From contig JAKPEO010000103.1 of assembly GCA_029551925.1 (NCBI GenBank), forward strand, positions 1-64,000: 64,000 bases of DNA, written 5' to 3'. The notes beneath the pieces are model-generated. The model did no database searches. It was not told the DNA's origin and saw only the letters and a list, made by a program, of their open reading frames with translations. This document shows, piece by piece, positions 8,333-18,847 of this stretch. The first letter of the stretch is position 1, and each line of letters begins with the position of its first letter. This DNA is from a bacterium (GTDB lineage Bacteria; JAGOBX01). Both the position numbers and the translations under genes were made by a program.

Positions 8333-11300
8333 TTAAATTCTTAAATTCAAACCAAATTGTTTATTAAAAATATCCAAAAATTGATTGCCTAATTTTATTT
8401 GAGCACCAGCGACAAAACTTAAATTAGTGGATAGCATAATTTGATTTTTTGTTTTTTCTACAACCGCTTCAGCAATATCAGTATCCATAATTCTGCTTGC
8501 TGCATTGCCGGTATTTTCTGCTGCTACCATACTTTGATTAAACATAAAATCTAATCTATTTATAATTGCTCCTAATGTAGCGCGATGCGCTGATAATTTT
8601 GAAAGCGCAGTATCAATTTTTGAAATTGCATTTTGCGCGTTTGAAATGGTTGAAAGCGAAATATTGTTTATGCCTAATGCTCCTGCTCGCATATCTATCA
8701 TAGTCAATCCCAGTTGTTCAGGCGAATCAGGTCCGACTTGCAAAACATAACTTAATATTTCTAATATTGACTTTGAGCCGACAGAGGCAGTTTCATCTAA
8801 TTTTATACGCACGCCGGGTATCCCTGCAACTTGATTAGAGCCATTATTAAAAAAATAACTGCCGTCGCTCGACACGCTCGTATAGGAATTTCCGTTTGGA
8901 TCTACAACCGTAATTTGCGGGTCAATAGAAGGAGTAGTCACGGCAAAATTCAAAAAATTTCCCGGGCCTATCTGATTGTCTAAAATACTAATATCAAATC
9001 TTGAGCCCTTATAGCCCATTGTATCATTTTCATCGCGCGCTGAAATTACTATTTGATTGCCGTCCCACCACGCCCAGATAGGAACATTATTGGAATTTCC
9101 TGTATCCATATTTGCATTCTGCGGCTTTAAATTTTCGTTTTCATATACTGCCTGACTTGCGGTATTTATATTGTCAATCACATCCTGCATTGTATCAGTA
9201 GGATTAACTGTAATTGTATAAATTCTTCCATCTACGCTGAACGATATATCATCAGCAATGGTGAAGTCATTAAATAATCCAGAATTTGTATTATAATTAT
9301 CAGCATTTCCAGCAAATGTCTCTCCTAATTGAGTAACTGCATCAAGATTAACATTTGTTCCATTAGCGCCGTAAGCATAATCAACAGTGAAATCAAAGTC
9401 CGGCACTCCATCAGAATTCATATCAAGCGCGCCGCCCCGAATTATTTGTATTGCTTTACCTTCAATTGTATAATCAGTCCCCTCTGTATATATTGTCGCA
9501 GGAGCGCCTGTTTTACTTATAACTACCGATGTCTGCTGCGCAGTAAGCGAATCTGCTGTTGACATACCTGTATTATCCGCAACAATCGGCGCTTGATTCA
9601 TATTAAAGTATGTCGCTTGCATATTGTAGAATGTATTATAAGAGATATTATTAATATTATTTAAAGTCACATCTCCAATTTTTTGAGCGCTCGCATTTCC
9701 TCCTAAATTATTGACGGTAATTGTGGCGGTATCCGGATTATATGTGTTAATTGTATAACTTGCATTATAAGTATAAGTAGCAGTTATATCTGTATCAAAA
9801 CCAAACGATGGTCCTGTATATGTTAATGTCCCATTAGCAGCCAAACTATATTTACCGGCAAGATTACCATTAAGAGTATCTGTAATCGAAGAAATTGCGA
9901 AATTTGGCACTGCGCGCTTGCCCGGCCCAGCCAAAACAATACTTTCATATTTACCATCTTGATAAGTCACCGCCGCTTTATATGAAATATTATCACCAAC
10001 AGTGGCGCTGACCGTTCCGTTTTTGGCATTTGTTTGGTTGTTAATGGTAAATTTTTTGTTTGCTAAATCAGCTGTAAGACTCGTAAAATCCCAATCAGTC
10101 TGATAACTTATTGTCTCGGCATTAGGATTGCCATAAGTATATACAGCGCCAGAATTTGTAAAATAATAACTGCCAGCAGCATCAACACTAAAAATAGCAA
10201 TTTCGTTTGTTGTAAACAACCCGCCGCTGCCGCTTAAACTTGCAGATGTAATATTTGTCCCGGCATTATTGGAACCAGCAACATTAAATTGATATATTGC
10301 TTCTCGCTCTTTTACAGTATTTCCGCCAATATTGATTGTCTCGCTAACATTAGCATTATAATTGATATTTATATCCCACGACAGAGCGCCGTCATTGTAA
10401 AAATATAATTTATTGCCTACAAGCGCATAATCGCCATTGGCATCACACGCGCCCGCTCCTGCCTCTAAATTAGACAATGCCCCGCTATTCTGAACAAATC
10501 CATCGCTGTAAGCGCCAGCTAATGTAATACTATACAAATTACCGCCTTCATTAGTCCACGAACCAATCCCGGCAGTTGTTTGATTTGCTATTGCAACTTT
10601 AAAGCTGATATTTGCGCTGTTTAAATCAGCAGACGAGCCGTGCGTATATATATTAGCGCCAGATAGATAATAATTACCTACATCTGTTTCATTATTAACA
10701 GCATCAATAGATCCGACTAAATTATCAGAATAAACGCCGCCGCCAATACTTACATTTGTTATAGCGCCTAATGTCCCATTTGTAGAATTAGTAAAAGTAT
10801 ATTTATACACTTCTTTTGAATAAACAGAAGCGCCGCTTATCGTTTCATTAGATACTGTCGCTGTCTGCTGACGAACTCCGCCGGCGCCGATACTTAAAGA
10901 TACTAAATTACCGGCAAGCGCAGTTAAATCAATTTTATCAGCGCCTGTTATAGAGCCGCTTAAATTCATTGTTAATGTTCCGCCTACTTCTACTTGTTGA
11001 GTATCGCCGATATTAGCGTATGTTTCGACGGCGTCTATTCCGCTTATTAAACCACTATTTGCAGTTGTGGCATTAGTAAAAGACACATTATCAACATATA
11101 TTTGACCAGCAGCGCCGCCATTTATATTATTTACATTTATACCGCTTAAATTTTCTATTATTTTATCCAGCGTAATTGTCTGAGTGCCAGCATTTTGTGT
11201 AATATTGCCGCCGGCAGCGGTGGCAGTGTATGAATAAACAGTTTTAGCCGTATTCAATAACTGCACATCATTTGTAGTTTCATTATAAGTATAATCTACG

Positions 11301-12049
11301 CCTTCTGTTAAAAATTGATCTGTCTGCGTATTTTTTAGATAATTTAATTGCTCTACAGTCTCGCCGAAATTAAAATCTATTACACCAGAGGCAGTAATCT
11401 CACCGCCAGCGGTAGCACTGGTTTTATTTACAATATTAGCATTGGCATCTCCACCAAATGCAGTGGTAAATGTATTGCGTTTGTGGCTTGAAATTTTAGC
11501 ATCAGAAGTTTGTTGCTGCGCTACTGCAACAACATCAAGCGTTACTTCATAAATCCCAAAAACAGCAGTATCAATCAGCCCTACATCTTCGACATTTTTA
11601 AGAGGAATATCAGTCTGCCAGTCTTTCCAGTCAATTTTCCCAGTAAGTAATTCTTTCGTATTAAATTGAACGCTTGCAGCAGCTCTATTTATTTCTGATA
11701 TTAATTCCTGCGCTTCATCATTAAGCATACTGCGCTCGTTATTAGTTAGCGTGTCATTAGAAGCCTGTAGCGCTAATGTCCGTATTCGCTGCAGCATACT
11801 AGCAATAGTTTCTAATCCCCCATCTGCTGTCTGCACCATTGATATACCGTCTTGGATATTCCTAATCGCTTGTCTAATGGAATTTACACGCGTTGTAAGT
11901 TTTGTGCCTACAGCGAGCCCTGCAGCATCTTCGCCGGCAAAATTTATTCTTTTACCACTTGATATTTTTAATGTTGATTTATGTAAATTATTTGTTACAT
12001 TATATACATTTTGTGGCGCTGTAAAAATAGGATTACTATTAATACGCAT
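8333..12049 (-). CDS. fliC: Giant flagellin (1238 aa) with large modular central domain
   Basis: Conserved N-terminal D0/D1 (LHKSTLKISSGKRINFAGEDAAGLAVGTKL...RIRTLALQASNDTLTNNERSMLNDEAQELISEINR) and C-terminal D1/D0 (ISNAQNAISKIDTALSKLSAHRATLGAIINRLDF...RIMDTDIAEAVVEKTKNQIMLSTNLSF) flank about 950 aa of beta-rich repeats. Confidence 0.96.
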   Translation of the reverse strand: MRINSNPIFTAPQNVYNVTNNLHKSTLKISSGKRINFAGEDAAGLAVGTKLTTRVNSIRQAIRNIQDGISMVQTADGGLETIASMLQRIRTLALQASNDTLTNNERSMLNDEAQELISEINRAAASVQFNTKELLTGKIDWKDWQTDIPLKNVEDVGLIDTAVFGIYEVTLDVVAVAQQQTSDAKISSHKRNTFTTAFGGDANANIVNKTSATAGGEITASGVIDFNFGETVEQLNYLKNTQTDQFLTEGVDYTYNETTNDVQLLNTAKTVYSYTATAAGGNITQNAGTQTITLDKIIENLSGINVNNINGGAAGQIYVDNVSFTNATTANSGLISGIDAVETYANIGDTQQVEVGGTLTMNLSGSITGADKIDLTALAGNLVSLSIGAGGVRQQTATVSNETISGASVYSKEVYKYTFTNSTNGTLGAITNVSIGGGVYSDNLVGSIDAVNNETDVGNYYLSGANIYTHGSSADLNSANISFKVAIANQTTAGIGSWTNEGGNLYSITLAGAYSDGFVQNSGALSNLEAGAGACDANGDYALVGNKLYFYNDGALSWDININYNANVSETINIGGNTVKEREAIYQFNVAGSNNAGTNITSASLSGSGGLFTTNEIAIFSVDAAGSYYFTNSGAVYTYGNPNAETISYQTDWDFTSLTADLANKKFTINNQTNAKNGTVSATVGDNISYKAAVTYQDGKYESIVLAGPGKRAVPNFAISSITDTLNGNLAGKYSLAANGTLTYTGPSFGFDTDITATYTYNASYTINTYNPDTATITVNNLGGNASAQKIGDVTLNNINNISYNTFYNMQATYFNMNQAPIVADNTGMSTADSLTAQQTSVVISKTGAPATIYTEGTDYTIEGKAIQIIRGGALDMNSDGVPDFDFTVDYAYGANGTNVNLDAVTQLGETFAGNADNYNTNSGLFNDFTIADDISFSVDGRIYTITVNPTDTMQDVIDNINTASQAVYENENLKPQNANMDTGNSNNVPIWAWWDGNQIVISARDENDTMGYKGSRFDISILDNQIGPGNFLNFAVTTPSIDPQITVVDPNGNSYTSVSSDGSYFFNNGSNQVAGIPGVRIKLDETASVGSKSILEILSYVLQVGPDSPEQLGLTMIDMRAGALGINNISLSTISNAQNAISKIDTALSKLSAHRATLGAIINRLDFMFNQSMVAAENTGNAASRIMDTDIAEAVVEKTKNQIMLSTNLSFVAGAQIKLGNQFLDIFNKQFGLNLRI

Positions 12050-12098
12050 TATATAAACCTTCCTTAGTTTATAGCGACATAATAATAGTCACTTATTT

Positions 12099-12119
12099 AA
12101 GAAGCCTCCGCTGCTTCTT
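12099..12119 (-). other. Stem-loop in predicted flagellin mRNA 5'UTR
   Basis: AAGAAGC-7 nt-GCTTCTT perfect stem between the sigma28 promoter and the start codon. Confidence 0.6.
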
Positions 12120-12164
12120 TGTATTAACAGCAACTCTCCCAACAAAACAAACTTATCTATTATA

Positions 12165-12191
12165 TAATCGGCAGTTTTTTTAAAAACTTTA
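12165..12191 (-). promoter_or_regulatory. Sigma28 (FliA/SigD)-type promoter for flagellin
   Basis: Minus strand TAAAGTTT (12191-12184), 11-nt spacer, GCCGATTA (12172-12165); consensus TAAAGTTT-N11-GCCGATAA. Confidence 0.82.
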
Positions 12192-12326
12192 ATTTTTTTT
12201 TATTATTTATATCAACATATTATTTATCAATATATTAAATTTAGAATAATAATAACAATTTAAACAATTAAAAATCCTATACATTATTTTTTATAATTTA
12301 ATTTTGCAATTAAAACAAAAAATAGA

Positions 12327-14810
12327 TCAAACTTTAAATATTGAAATTTCTCTTGCTAAATTTTCTGATACTTGCGTTAATTCTGACGCCTGTTCTGAAA
12401 TTTCCTGCGCTGATTGCGAGTTAGTCTGCGCTCCTTGTGAAATTTCTTGAATTGCAATATTAATCTGTTCAGCCCCGCGCGTTTGTTCTGCCATTGCATT
12501 TTTAATCTGCCTAGTAATTTCATTAACATTATTGATTGTAGATACAATTTCGTCAATACGTTTGGTTTGAGATTCTGCTGCGATATTTACTTGACCGCTT
12601 AAATTGTTCATATTTTCCATTTGTTTGACTATATTAGTGCTCGCAACATTTTGTTCGTTCATAGCGGTTGAAACTGTTTTTATCAGCGAACTCATCTCTT
12701 CAACTTTTTTTATAATACCTTCAAGCGAAGCAGCGACATTTTTTGAAAGTTGCACGCCTTCATTGGCAAGCACTGCGCCATCTGCTGTTGATTTAACAGC
12801 GCGCTGCGTCTCTATTTGAATCGCTTTTATTATATCCGCTATTTCTTTTGTGGCTTTTGAACTGCGTTCCGCAAGTTTTCTAACTTCATCAGCAACTACC
12901 GCAAAGCCCTTGCCGTGCTCTGCTGCGCGCGCTGCTTCTATTGCCGCATTAAGCGCAAGCAAATTTGTCTGTTCAGAAATATCGTCAATAACTTCGATAA
13001 TACTTCCAATATTTTCTGCGCTTTTTCCTAAACCATTTATAACTTCTACCATATTATTCATATTAATCAATATTCGTTCAATACCATCATTCGATTTTGT
13101 CACTGCTTCTTTACCAGCAACAGCTGCATCGCCGCTTTCTTTTGCTTTCATATCTACTGTATTTACATTTTCTGTTATTTCAGAAATATTGCGCATCATT
13201 TCTTCGATAGCAGCAGAGGTCTGGTCTATTGAATTTTTAACCGATGCAATAGAAGTAGATATTTCCTTTACTGATATTGCCATTTGATTTAATGATTCAG
13301 TAGTTTGCGCAACTGCATCAGATTGTTTATTAATATTATCGGCTATTGTATTTGTTGTAGATGCAAATTGATTGAGCGTTGCCGCGGTTTCTTCGATACT
13401 TGACGCAGTTTCTTCGGCAGAACTCGCAATTTGTCGAGTCTTGTCATCTAAAATAGCGCTGGTTTTATTTACTTTTTCAGCGGCAATTTTGGCATTTGAA
13501 GTTAGACGATTTATATTTCGTATAAATCTATTAAACCACGCGCCGAGTGTAAAAATTTCATCTTTGCAAACTTGTTTATATACCTTGCACTCGCTACAAT
13601 CTTTATAGATTCCTTTTTTAATTTTAGGACATTGTATCTCTCTGCCAAATTTCGCGGCATAGCTGCCAACAGTAAACCAACATAAAACGCCGTCTTTACC
13701 GTATTCTAAACAATCTTTATTACCGCAATTCATTTTCTTCGAACAATTAACTTTTTCAAGCGGATAAGAAACAGTCAAATCCCCACTCGCGCCTAACGCG
13801 AATAAATCAGCAAATTTTTTCAATGGATCAATTATTTTTTTAGTTGCGCCCAATCCACTAAACAAGCCTATTCCTATTAATATAACTGTTATAATCACAA
13901 GGGAATTGCGTAAAGTATAAATAGATGCGTAAATTTCTTTTTCTGCTGCGCCGACACATATACGCCAGTCAAGCCCACTAAAATTTTTATACCCAGCAGA
14001 TTTTATAAAAAAAATTTCTTTTGCTAGATTATCAAATATATATTCAAATGAACCGCTCTCTTGTGCTAAAATATGCTTTTGAAAATCTTCATTAGCAATA
14101 TCTTTTAAATATTTTCCGATTAACTCTTTTTTTGGATGGGAAATCATCATACCTTTGGCATCAACTAAAAAATAATAAGAATTAGTCAATCCTGCTTTTA
14201 TATAGCGTTCTGAACATTCAGCAAGATATTTCTGAATATAATTCCAATCAAGCCGCGCATTTAAATAACCAATTACATCATTTGAAGAATTTTTTACAGG
14301 CGTAGTAAATTCTACTGTATATTTATGGTCAGTTCCAAAAATTTTATAATGCGCTGAATTTTCTGATTTTATCTCAAAATAACTAAAAATAGTTTGTTTT
14401 GCCTGCGCGGCTTTTTCAAACCAATCCTTGCCTTTGTTTCTTTCACCGACAAACTTTTCTTCGCTTGATGCTACATTTACGCCTTCTTTATTAACCAATA
14501 TTGCAACTTTTAAAAAATCTTTGGCTTCTACGAATTTTTTTAAATACGAACTGACATTTTCATAACCAGCATCTAATTCAAGAGCATTTATTATTATCGG
14601 ATTCAATATGATAAATTCTATTTCCGATATAGTATTATACATATACATATCGATTAATTTTACAGTATTTTGTAATTCAAATGACATTGGTTCAACTACG
14701 GCATTTTTAATATTTTTCTTGGCAATATTATAGGAAGTTATTCCTACAATTAATACTGGGATTATAATAGAACAGATAATCGTTGTTAATAATCTCTGTT
14801 TAATAGTCAT
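12327..14810 (-). CDS. Methyl-accepting chemotaxis protein with periplasmic Cache-type sensor and cytoplasmic Cys-rich insert
   Basis: Two TM segments, sensor region, Cys-rich insert, MCP signalling hairpin [38 protein letters not shown]. Confidence 0.95.
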   Translation of the reverse strand: MTIKQRLLTTIICSIIIPVLIVGITSYNIAKKNIKNAVVEPMSFELQNTVKLIDMYMYNTISEIEFIILNPIIINALELDAGYENVSSYLKKFVEAKDFLKVAILVNKEGVNVASSEEKFVGERNKGKDWFEKAAQAKQTIFSYFEIKSENSAHYKIFGTDHKYTVEFTTPVKNSSNDVIGYLNARLDWNYIQKYLAECSERYIKAGLTNSYYFLVDAKGMMISHPKKELIGKYLKDIANEDFQKHILAQESGSFEYIFDNLAKEIFFIKSAGYKNFSGLDWRICVGAAEKEIYASIYTLRNSLVIITVILIGIGLFSGLGATKKIIDPLKKFADLFALGASGDLTVSYPLEKVNCSKKMNCGNKDCLEYGKDGVLCWFTVGSYAAKFGREIQCPKIKKGIYKDCSECKVYKQVCKDEIFTLGAWFNRFIRNINRLTSNAKIAAEKVNKTSAILDDKTRQIASSAEETASSIEETAATLNQFASTTNTIADNINKQSDAVAQTTESLNQMAISVKEISTSIASVKNSIDQTSAAIEEMMRNISEITENVNTVDMKAKESGDAAVAGKEAVTKSNDGIERILINMNNMVEVINGLGKSAENIGSIIEVIDDISEQTNLLALNAAIEAARAAEHGKGFAVVADEVRKLAERSSKATKEIADIIKAIQIETQRAVKSTADGAVLANEGVQLSKNVAASLEGIIKKVEEMSSLIKTVSTAMNEQNVASTNIVKQMENMNNLSGQVNIAAESQTKRIDEIVSTINNVNEITRQIKNAMAEQTRGAEQINIAIQEISQGAQTNSQSAQEISEQASELTQVSENLAREISIFKV

Positions 14811-14861
14811 TTGAGTTTCCCCTTAAAAATTGTTATGTTTATGGGTATATAAAAATAAATC

Positions 14862-14890
14862 TGCTGTTCTGAAAAAAATCCAGAACAGCA
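14862..14890 (-). terminator. Hairpin, probable terminator downstream of the PhnD-like gene
   Basis: TGCTGTTCTG-9 nt-CAGAACAGCA perfect 10-bp stem, followed on the minus strand by a T-rich stretch. Confidence 0.65.
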
Positions 14891-14920
14891 TTTATCAAAA
14901 AATTTCACTTATAGATATTT

Positions 14921-15784
14921 TTAATAATTAATTCCAACTTTTTTAGCTACTTCACGTATTGCGTTTAAATCTTTATCTTTTTTAGTGCTAAAACCGATAA
15001 TCTCGCCGGGCAGCGCTGCTTTTTTTAATAAGTCTTCTGGTATAGATAATAGCGCTTTTCTTACTTTTTCAACAATATCTTTTGGAAGTTCTGAATAGTG
15101 TGAAAATAGCCATTCTGGATATTTTGGCGTTTCTGCTAATACTTTAATATCAGAGATGCCGGGCAATTCTATTGCTTTTTGAAGCATCCCGTTTCTTATA
15201 CAGCCAAAATCAGCTTTTTTTGAAATAACATTCAAGATAACTTTTTCTTGTTTGTTGTCTTCGGTTACAGACAATTCGCAGTCTTTTTTCAAATCAAATC
15301 CTTTGCTTATCGCGTATGCTTGCTGAAAAACATAGCCACCGGCAGAATCCCAACCAACTATCATGCCTTTTTTACCTTTTATATCTTCAAATTTTTTGAT
15401 TTCGCTATCTTTGCGAATGATAAATTGTCCGAAAAAGCCGTTTTTACTTTTAGCTTCTGCTATTACTATATGCCCTGTCTTCCGTTCGCCTGATACAGCC
15501 ATTTGAATATAAGTTATTGGATTAGAATATGCAAAATCAACTTTACCTTCTGCACATAATTTAACATGTTCTTCAAAATTTTTCGGAAATACAAATTCTA
15601 TTGTTATTCCAGCATTTTGTTGAATATAGTCAAGCAGCGGCTGCCAACACGCCGTTACTTTTGATTGTGTTATTTGTGGAAGCATCGCAAAGGTATATTT
15701 GTCTTTTGCTGATAAAATGTCAATCTTCCCCAACACCACTAAAAATAAAGACAACCAAAAAAACATAACTAAAACCTTTTTCAT
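14921..15784 (-). CDS. PhnD-like periplasmic substrate-binding protein
   Basis: Signal peptide; FAMLPQITQSKVTACWQPLLDYIQQNAGITIEF, DFAYSNPITYIQM, phosphate/phosphonate-binding-like fold motifs. Confidence 0.85.
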   Translation of the reverse strand: MKKVLVMFFWLSLFLVVLGKIDILSAKDKYTFAMLPQITQSKVTACWQPLLDYIQQNAGITIEFVFPKNFEEHVKLCAEGKVDFAYSNPITYIQMAVSGERKTGHIVIAEAKSKNGFFGQFIIRKDSEIKKFEDIKGKKGMIVGWDSAGGYVFQQAYAISKGFDLKKDCELSVTEDNKQEKVILNVISKKADFGCIRNGMLQKAIELPGISDIKVLAETPKYPEWLFSHYSELPKDIVEKVRKALLSIPEDLLKKAALPGEIIGFSTKKDKDLNAIREVAKKVGINY

Positions 15785-15882
15785 AACTTTTTCCTCCTAA
15801 AAAAATAATATTTTCTATAATTACATTAAAATAAAGTAAAAAAAAGTCAATATTTTTTTATAAAAAACAAATTTTAAAAAAT

Positions 15883-15913
15883 AGTATTTTTTTGAAATAA
15901 TGCTAAAATACTA
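15883..15913 (-). terminator. Rho-independent terminator of the B12/radical SAM gene
   Basis: TAGTATTTT...AAAATACTA 9-bp stem overlapping the stop codon, T-rich following on minus strand. Confidence 0.55.
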
Positions 15914-17290
15914 ATGATCCATTAGAATTCTTTTTAAAAAAAATAGCGCTTCTTTAAAAAGTATTTTTAATTGTGTGAGATTCATCAAACAAATTATTCT
16001 TTTTAAAATATACGATGGTCTTAGATAAAATGATTTGAATGCTGTCCGAGACAAATCATATATTTCTTTGTCTGATAAATTTGTTAAATTTATTATAGGT
16101 TTTTCTGTATCGCCGCAAGTATTGAGTTTGCAATTATTTTTTTTGTAAATTTCAGTGCCGGGCAGCGGCATAAAAATATTAAATGAAGCATAATCGCAAT
16201 CTATTTCTTTTGCTAATTTTATTGTATTTGCTACTGTTTTTTTTGTTTCTCCCGGCAGGCCTATAATAAAATGTCCTGTTGGTTTAATTTTGTATTTATG
16301 ACATAATTGAAACGCTTGTTTTATATCATTAACTGTAAAGCCCTTTCCAATATTTTTTAAAATTTCATCATTGCCTGATTCGAGCCCAAATGTGATACTA
16401 TGACAACCTGTTTTGTGTAATAAGTTGACAAATTCTTCATCAATCAAATTTATCCGACATTCGATACTATAACCAATTTTAATTTTTTCTTTTATAATAG
16501 CATTCAATAATTCAAAAGTATATTTTTTATTTGCGCCAAATGTCGGGTCAATAAACATAATTTCATAAATATTATTTTCATTTAGATATTTTAATTCTGC
16601 AATTACATTATTAATCTTTCTTTGTCTATATTTTAAATTAGACCAAGTGCAGAAATCGCATTTATATGGACAACCTAAATTTGTAATAATATTAACCATT
16701 GGAAGTTTTTTAGAATTCGGCATATAATATTTATTAAGCGGAAATTTTTTATGCAGCGGCACGCCGTATTCAAAAAATGAAGCTGCGGTTTTATTGGCAT
16801 AATTTATATTGATTGTATTATTATTTGTAGAAATAGTATTATATTTTTCATTTTTTCCATTGCTAAAAAAAATCAGAGTTTCATAAGATGTATAATCTAA
16901 TAACACGCCATCAACATATCTAAATGCGGAACTATTATCAAATAAAAGATAGCCGGCGCTTACTAAAATTTTTTCATAATTAATTATATTATTAAGTTTT
17001 TGAATAAAATCGAAATCATAATCTTTTGAAGCTAAACTTGTAATAAAAAAAAGATTTTTTATATCAGGGTATTTATCGCAAATAATTTTTATAGTTTTTT
17101 TTTCGTCTAATCCTTCGGCTGTAGCGTCTAATATTTCAATTTCAAAATTATTTTTTAGTATGCCGCTTTGCGCCGCTAAATCTATTGGCTGCCAATAATA
17201 TCCACCTTTTGATATTGAATTACAATAACCAGAACGTATAAATTTTTTTTTGTTGAATATCGGCGGATTTAAAAGCAGGATTTTTTTCAT
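15911..17290 (-). CDS. B12-binding-domain radical SAM protein
   Basis: Radical SAM CxxxCxxC (CPYKCDFC), N-terminal cobalamin-binding-like region, FGLESGNDEILKNIGKG. Confidence 0.9.
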   Translation of the reverse strand: MKKILLLNPPIFNKKKFIRSGYCNSISKGGYYWQPIDLAAQSGILKNNFEIEILDATAEGLDEKKTIKIICDKYPDIKNLFFITSLASKDYDFDFIQKLNNIINYEKILVSAGYLLFDNSSAFRYVDGVLLDYTSYETLIFFSNGKNEKYNTISTNNNTININYANKTAASFFEYGVPLHKKFPLNKYYMPNSKKLPMVNIITNLGCPYKCDFCTWSNLKYRQRKINNVIAELKYLNENNIYEIMFIDPTFGANKKYTFELLNAIIKEKIKIGYSIECRINLIDEEFVNLLHKTGCHSITFGLESGNDEILKNIGKGFTVNDIKQAFQLCHKYKIKPTGHFIIGLPGETKKTVANTIKLAKEIDCDYASFNIFMPLPGTEIYKKNNCKLNTCGDTEKPIINLTNLSDKEIYDLSRTAFKSFYLRPSYILKRIICLMNLTQLKILFKEALFFLKRILMDH

Positions 17291-17952
17291 TTTAAAGTTA
17301 TTTTGAAATGATAGTAAAAGATAAAATAAATATATCTAATTATTCGGTAAATGTCTTTTTTGCCGCTAAATTTAGATTTGCCATATTTTCGAGTATTGTA
17401 GGTATATGGAATTTCACAAATTTTTTTATTGCGATTATAATATAAAAATTCAATTATCCATTCGCCGTGTCTTGCAGTTGTTTCATACATAAAACATTCT
17501 TTTTTTGCTATTAAGAAGCCGCCTGTAAAATCAGATACACGCGTGCCTGCAAGAATATTTATTATGCGATTATATATACCTTGTAAGTGCCAGCGCAATT
17601 TGTTTTGCATTCCGCCGCCAGAAATAAATCGTGAAAATTTTACAATGTCGACAAGATTGTTTTCTATGAGATATGATGCTTTTAACACTTCGCAAGGATG
17701 GCTTAAATCGCCGTCAACTATTGCTACTATATTATACGCTGCGGCTCTTGCGCCTTCTACAACTGCTGAACCAACGCCTAAATTTTTTGTTCTGCAAATA
17801 ATTTTAGCATTATATTTTTTTGCAATTTCAATAGTATTATCAATGCTGCCGTCATCTACAATAACAATTTCATCGCAATATTTTTTTATTATTGGCAATA
17901 AAATTTCTAAATTTTTTTCTTCGTTAAGCGTTGGAATAATTACACTAAGCAT
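17287..17952 (-). CDS. Glycosyltransferase family 2 (DPM1/polyprenol-phosphate type)
   Basis: LSVIIPTLNEEKNLEILLPIIKKYCDEIVIVDDGSIDNT, AIVDGDLSHP. Confidence 0.92.
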   Translation of the reverse strand: MLSVIIPTLNEEKNLEILLPIIKKYCDEIVIVDDGSIDNTIEIAKKYNAKIICRTKNLGVGSAVVEGARAAAYNIVAIVDGDLSHPCEVLKASYLIENNLVDIVKFSRFISGGGMQNKLRWHLQGIYNRIINILAGTRVSDFTGGFLIAKKECFMYETTARHGEWIIEFLYYNRNKKICEIPYTYNTRKYGKSKFSGKKDIYRIIRYIYFIFYYHFKITLK

Positions 17953-17971
17953 TATTTTTTCTCATTTATTA

Positions 17972-18847
17972 TTAAATTAATTCCACAAGTTCTTTTAATC
18001 CATCGTCAATAGAAATTTTTGGAGACCATAAAATTGCATTTAATAATTTTTTATTATTTGCTGCGATTTTTGTTATTTTACCAGATAATATTTTATTATC
18101 GTAATATAATTCTAAATTTTTTCCAGTTAGTCTATTAATCTTTTGAGCAATTTCATAAATAGAATATTCTATACCGCTGCCGACATTGAATGTTTCACCT
18201 GCTGGCTTGACTTTGATAATTTCTTCATAAACAGCACATAAATCTTTGACATTAGTAAAATCGCGCGTGTCTTCTGATGAGCCGTATAACATCAATTTTT
18301 TTTCACTGCAATATTTAATTCTTCTAATCATATTTGGAATAGCAAAATTAAAATTTTGACCTGCACCGTATATATTGAATTGCCGAAATACCACAGTTGG
18401 AATTTTATAATTTCTGTAATATAATCTACAATATTCTTCAGCGGCAAATTTCCCCACTCCGTATTGCGAATGTGGTTTGATTTCGCTGTTTTCATCAAGA
18501 AATTTTTTGTCTGATGCGCCATATACGCAAGCAGAAGATGAAAAAATAAATAATTCTGGCTGAATTTTCCGCGCTAATTCTAACATATTTAGAGTGCCGC
18601 TGACATTTAACAATAAATCTTCTTGCGGATATACAGTGCTTATACTTACATCTGGATTGGCAGCTAAATGTATTATAATATTTGGATTAAAATCTTGAAC
18701 AAATTTACTTATATAATTCAAATATCTGACATCGTGAAATATTGATATTTTACAATCTAATCCTAAAATTTCGTATTTGCCTTCAAAATGTTTTTTTAAA
18801 TGCGTGCCAATAAAACCTTCTGAGCCGGTAATTAATAATCTTTTCAT
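17972..18847 (-). CDS. NAD-dependent epimerase/dehydratase (GalE-like extended SDR)
   Basis: LLITGSEGFIGTHL, YGVGKFAAEEYCRLY catalytic YxxxK. Confidence 0.92.
   Translation of the reverse strand: MKRLLITGSEGFIGTHLKKHFEGKYEILGLDCKISIFHDVRYLNYISKFVQDFNPNIIIHLAANPDVSISTVYPQEDLLLNVSGTLNMLELARKIQPELFIFSSSACVYGASDKKFLDENSEIKPHSQYGVGKFAAEEYCRLYYRNYKIPTVVFRQFNIYGAGQNFNFAIPNMIRRIKYCSEKKLMLYGSSEDTRDFTNVKDLCAVYEEIIKVKPAGETFNVGSGIEYSIYEIAQKINRLTGKNLELYYDNKILSGKITKIAANNKKLLNAILWSPKISIDDGLKELVELI

Noticed and set aside
11751-12056. 101-aa plus-strand ORF opposite the flagellin N-terminus
   Set aside because: Antisense to a highly conserved flagellin coding region, low-complexity S/C/A-rich translation, no RBS or family signal.
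12850-13287. 145-aa plus-strand ORF opposite the MCP
   Set aside because: Antisense shadow of the MCP signalling domain; composition typical of reverse-frame alanine/serine-rich artefacts.
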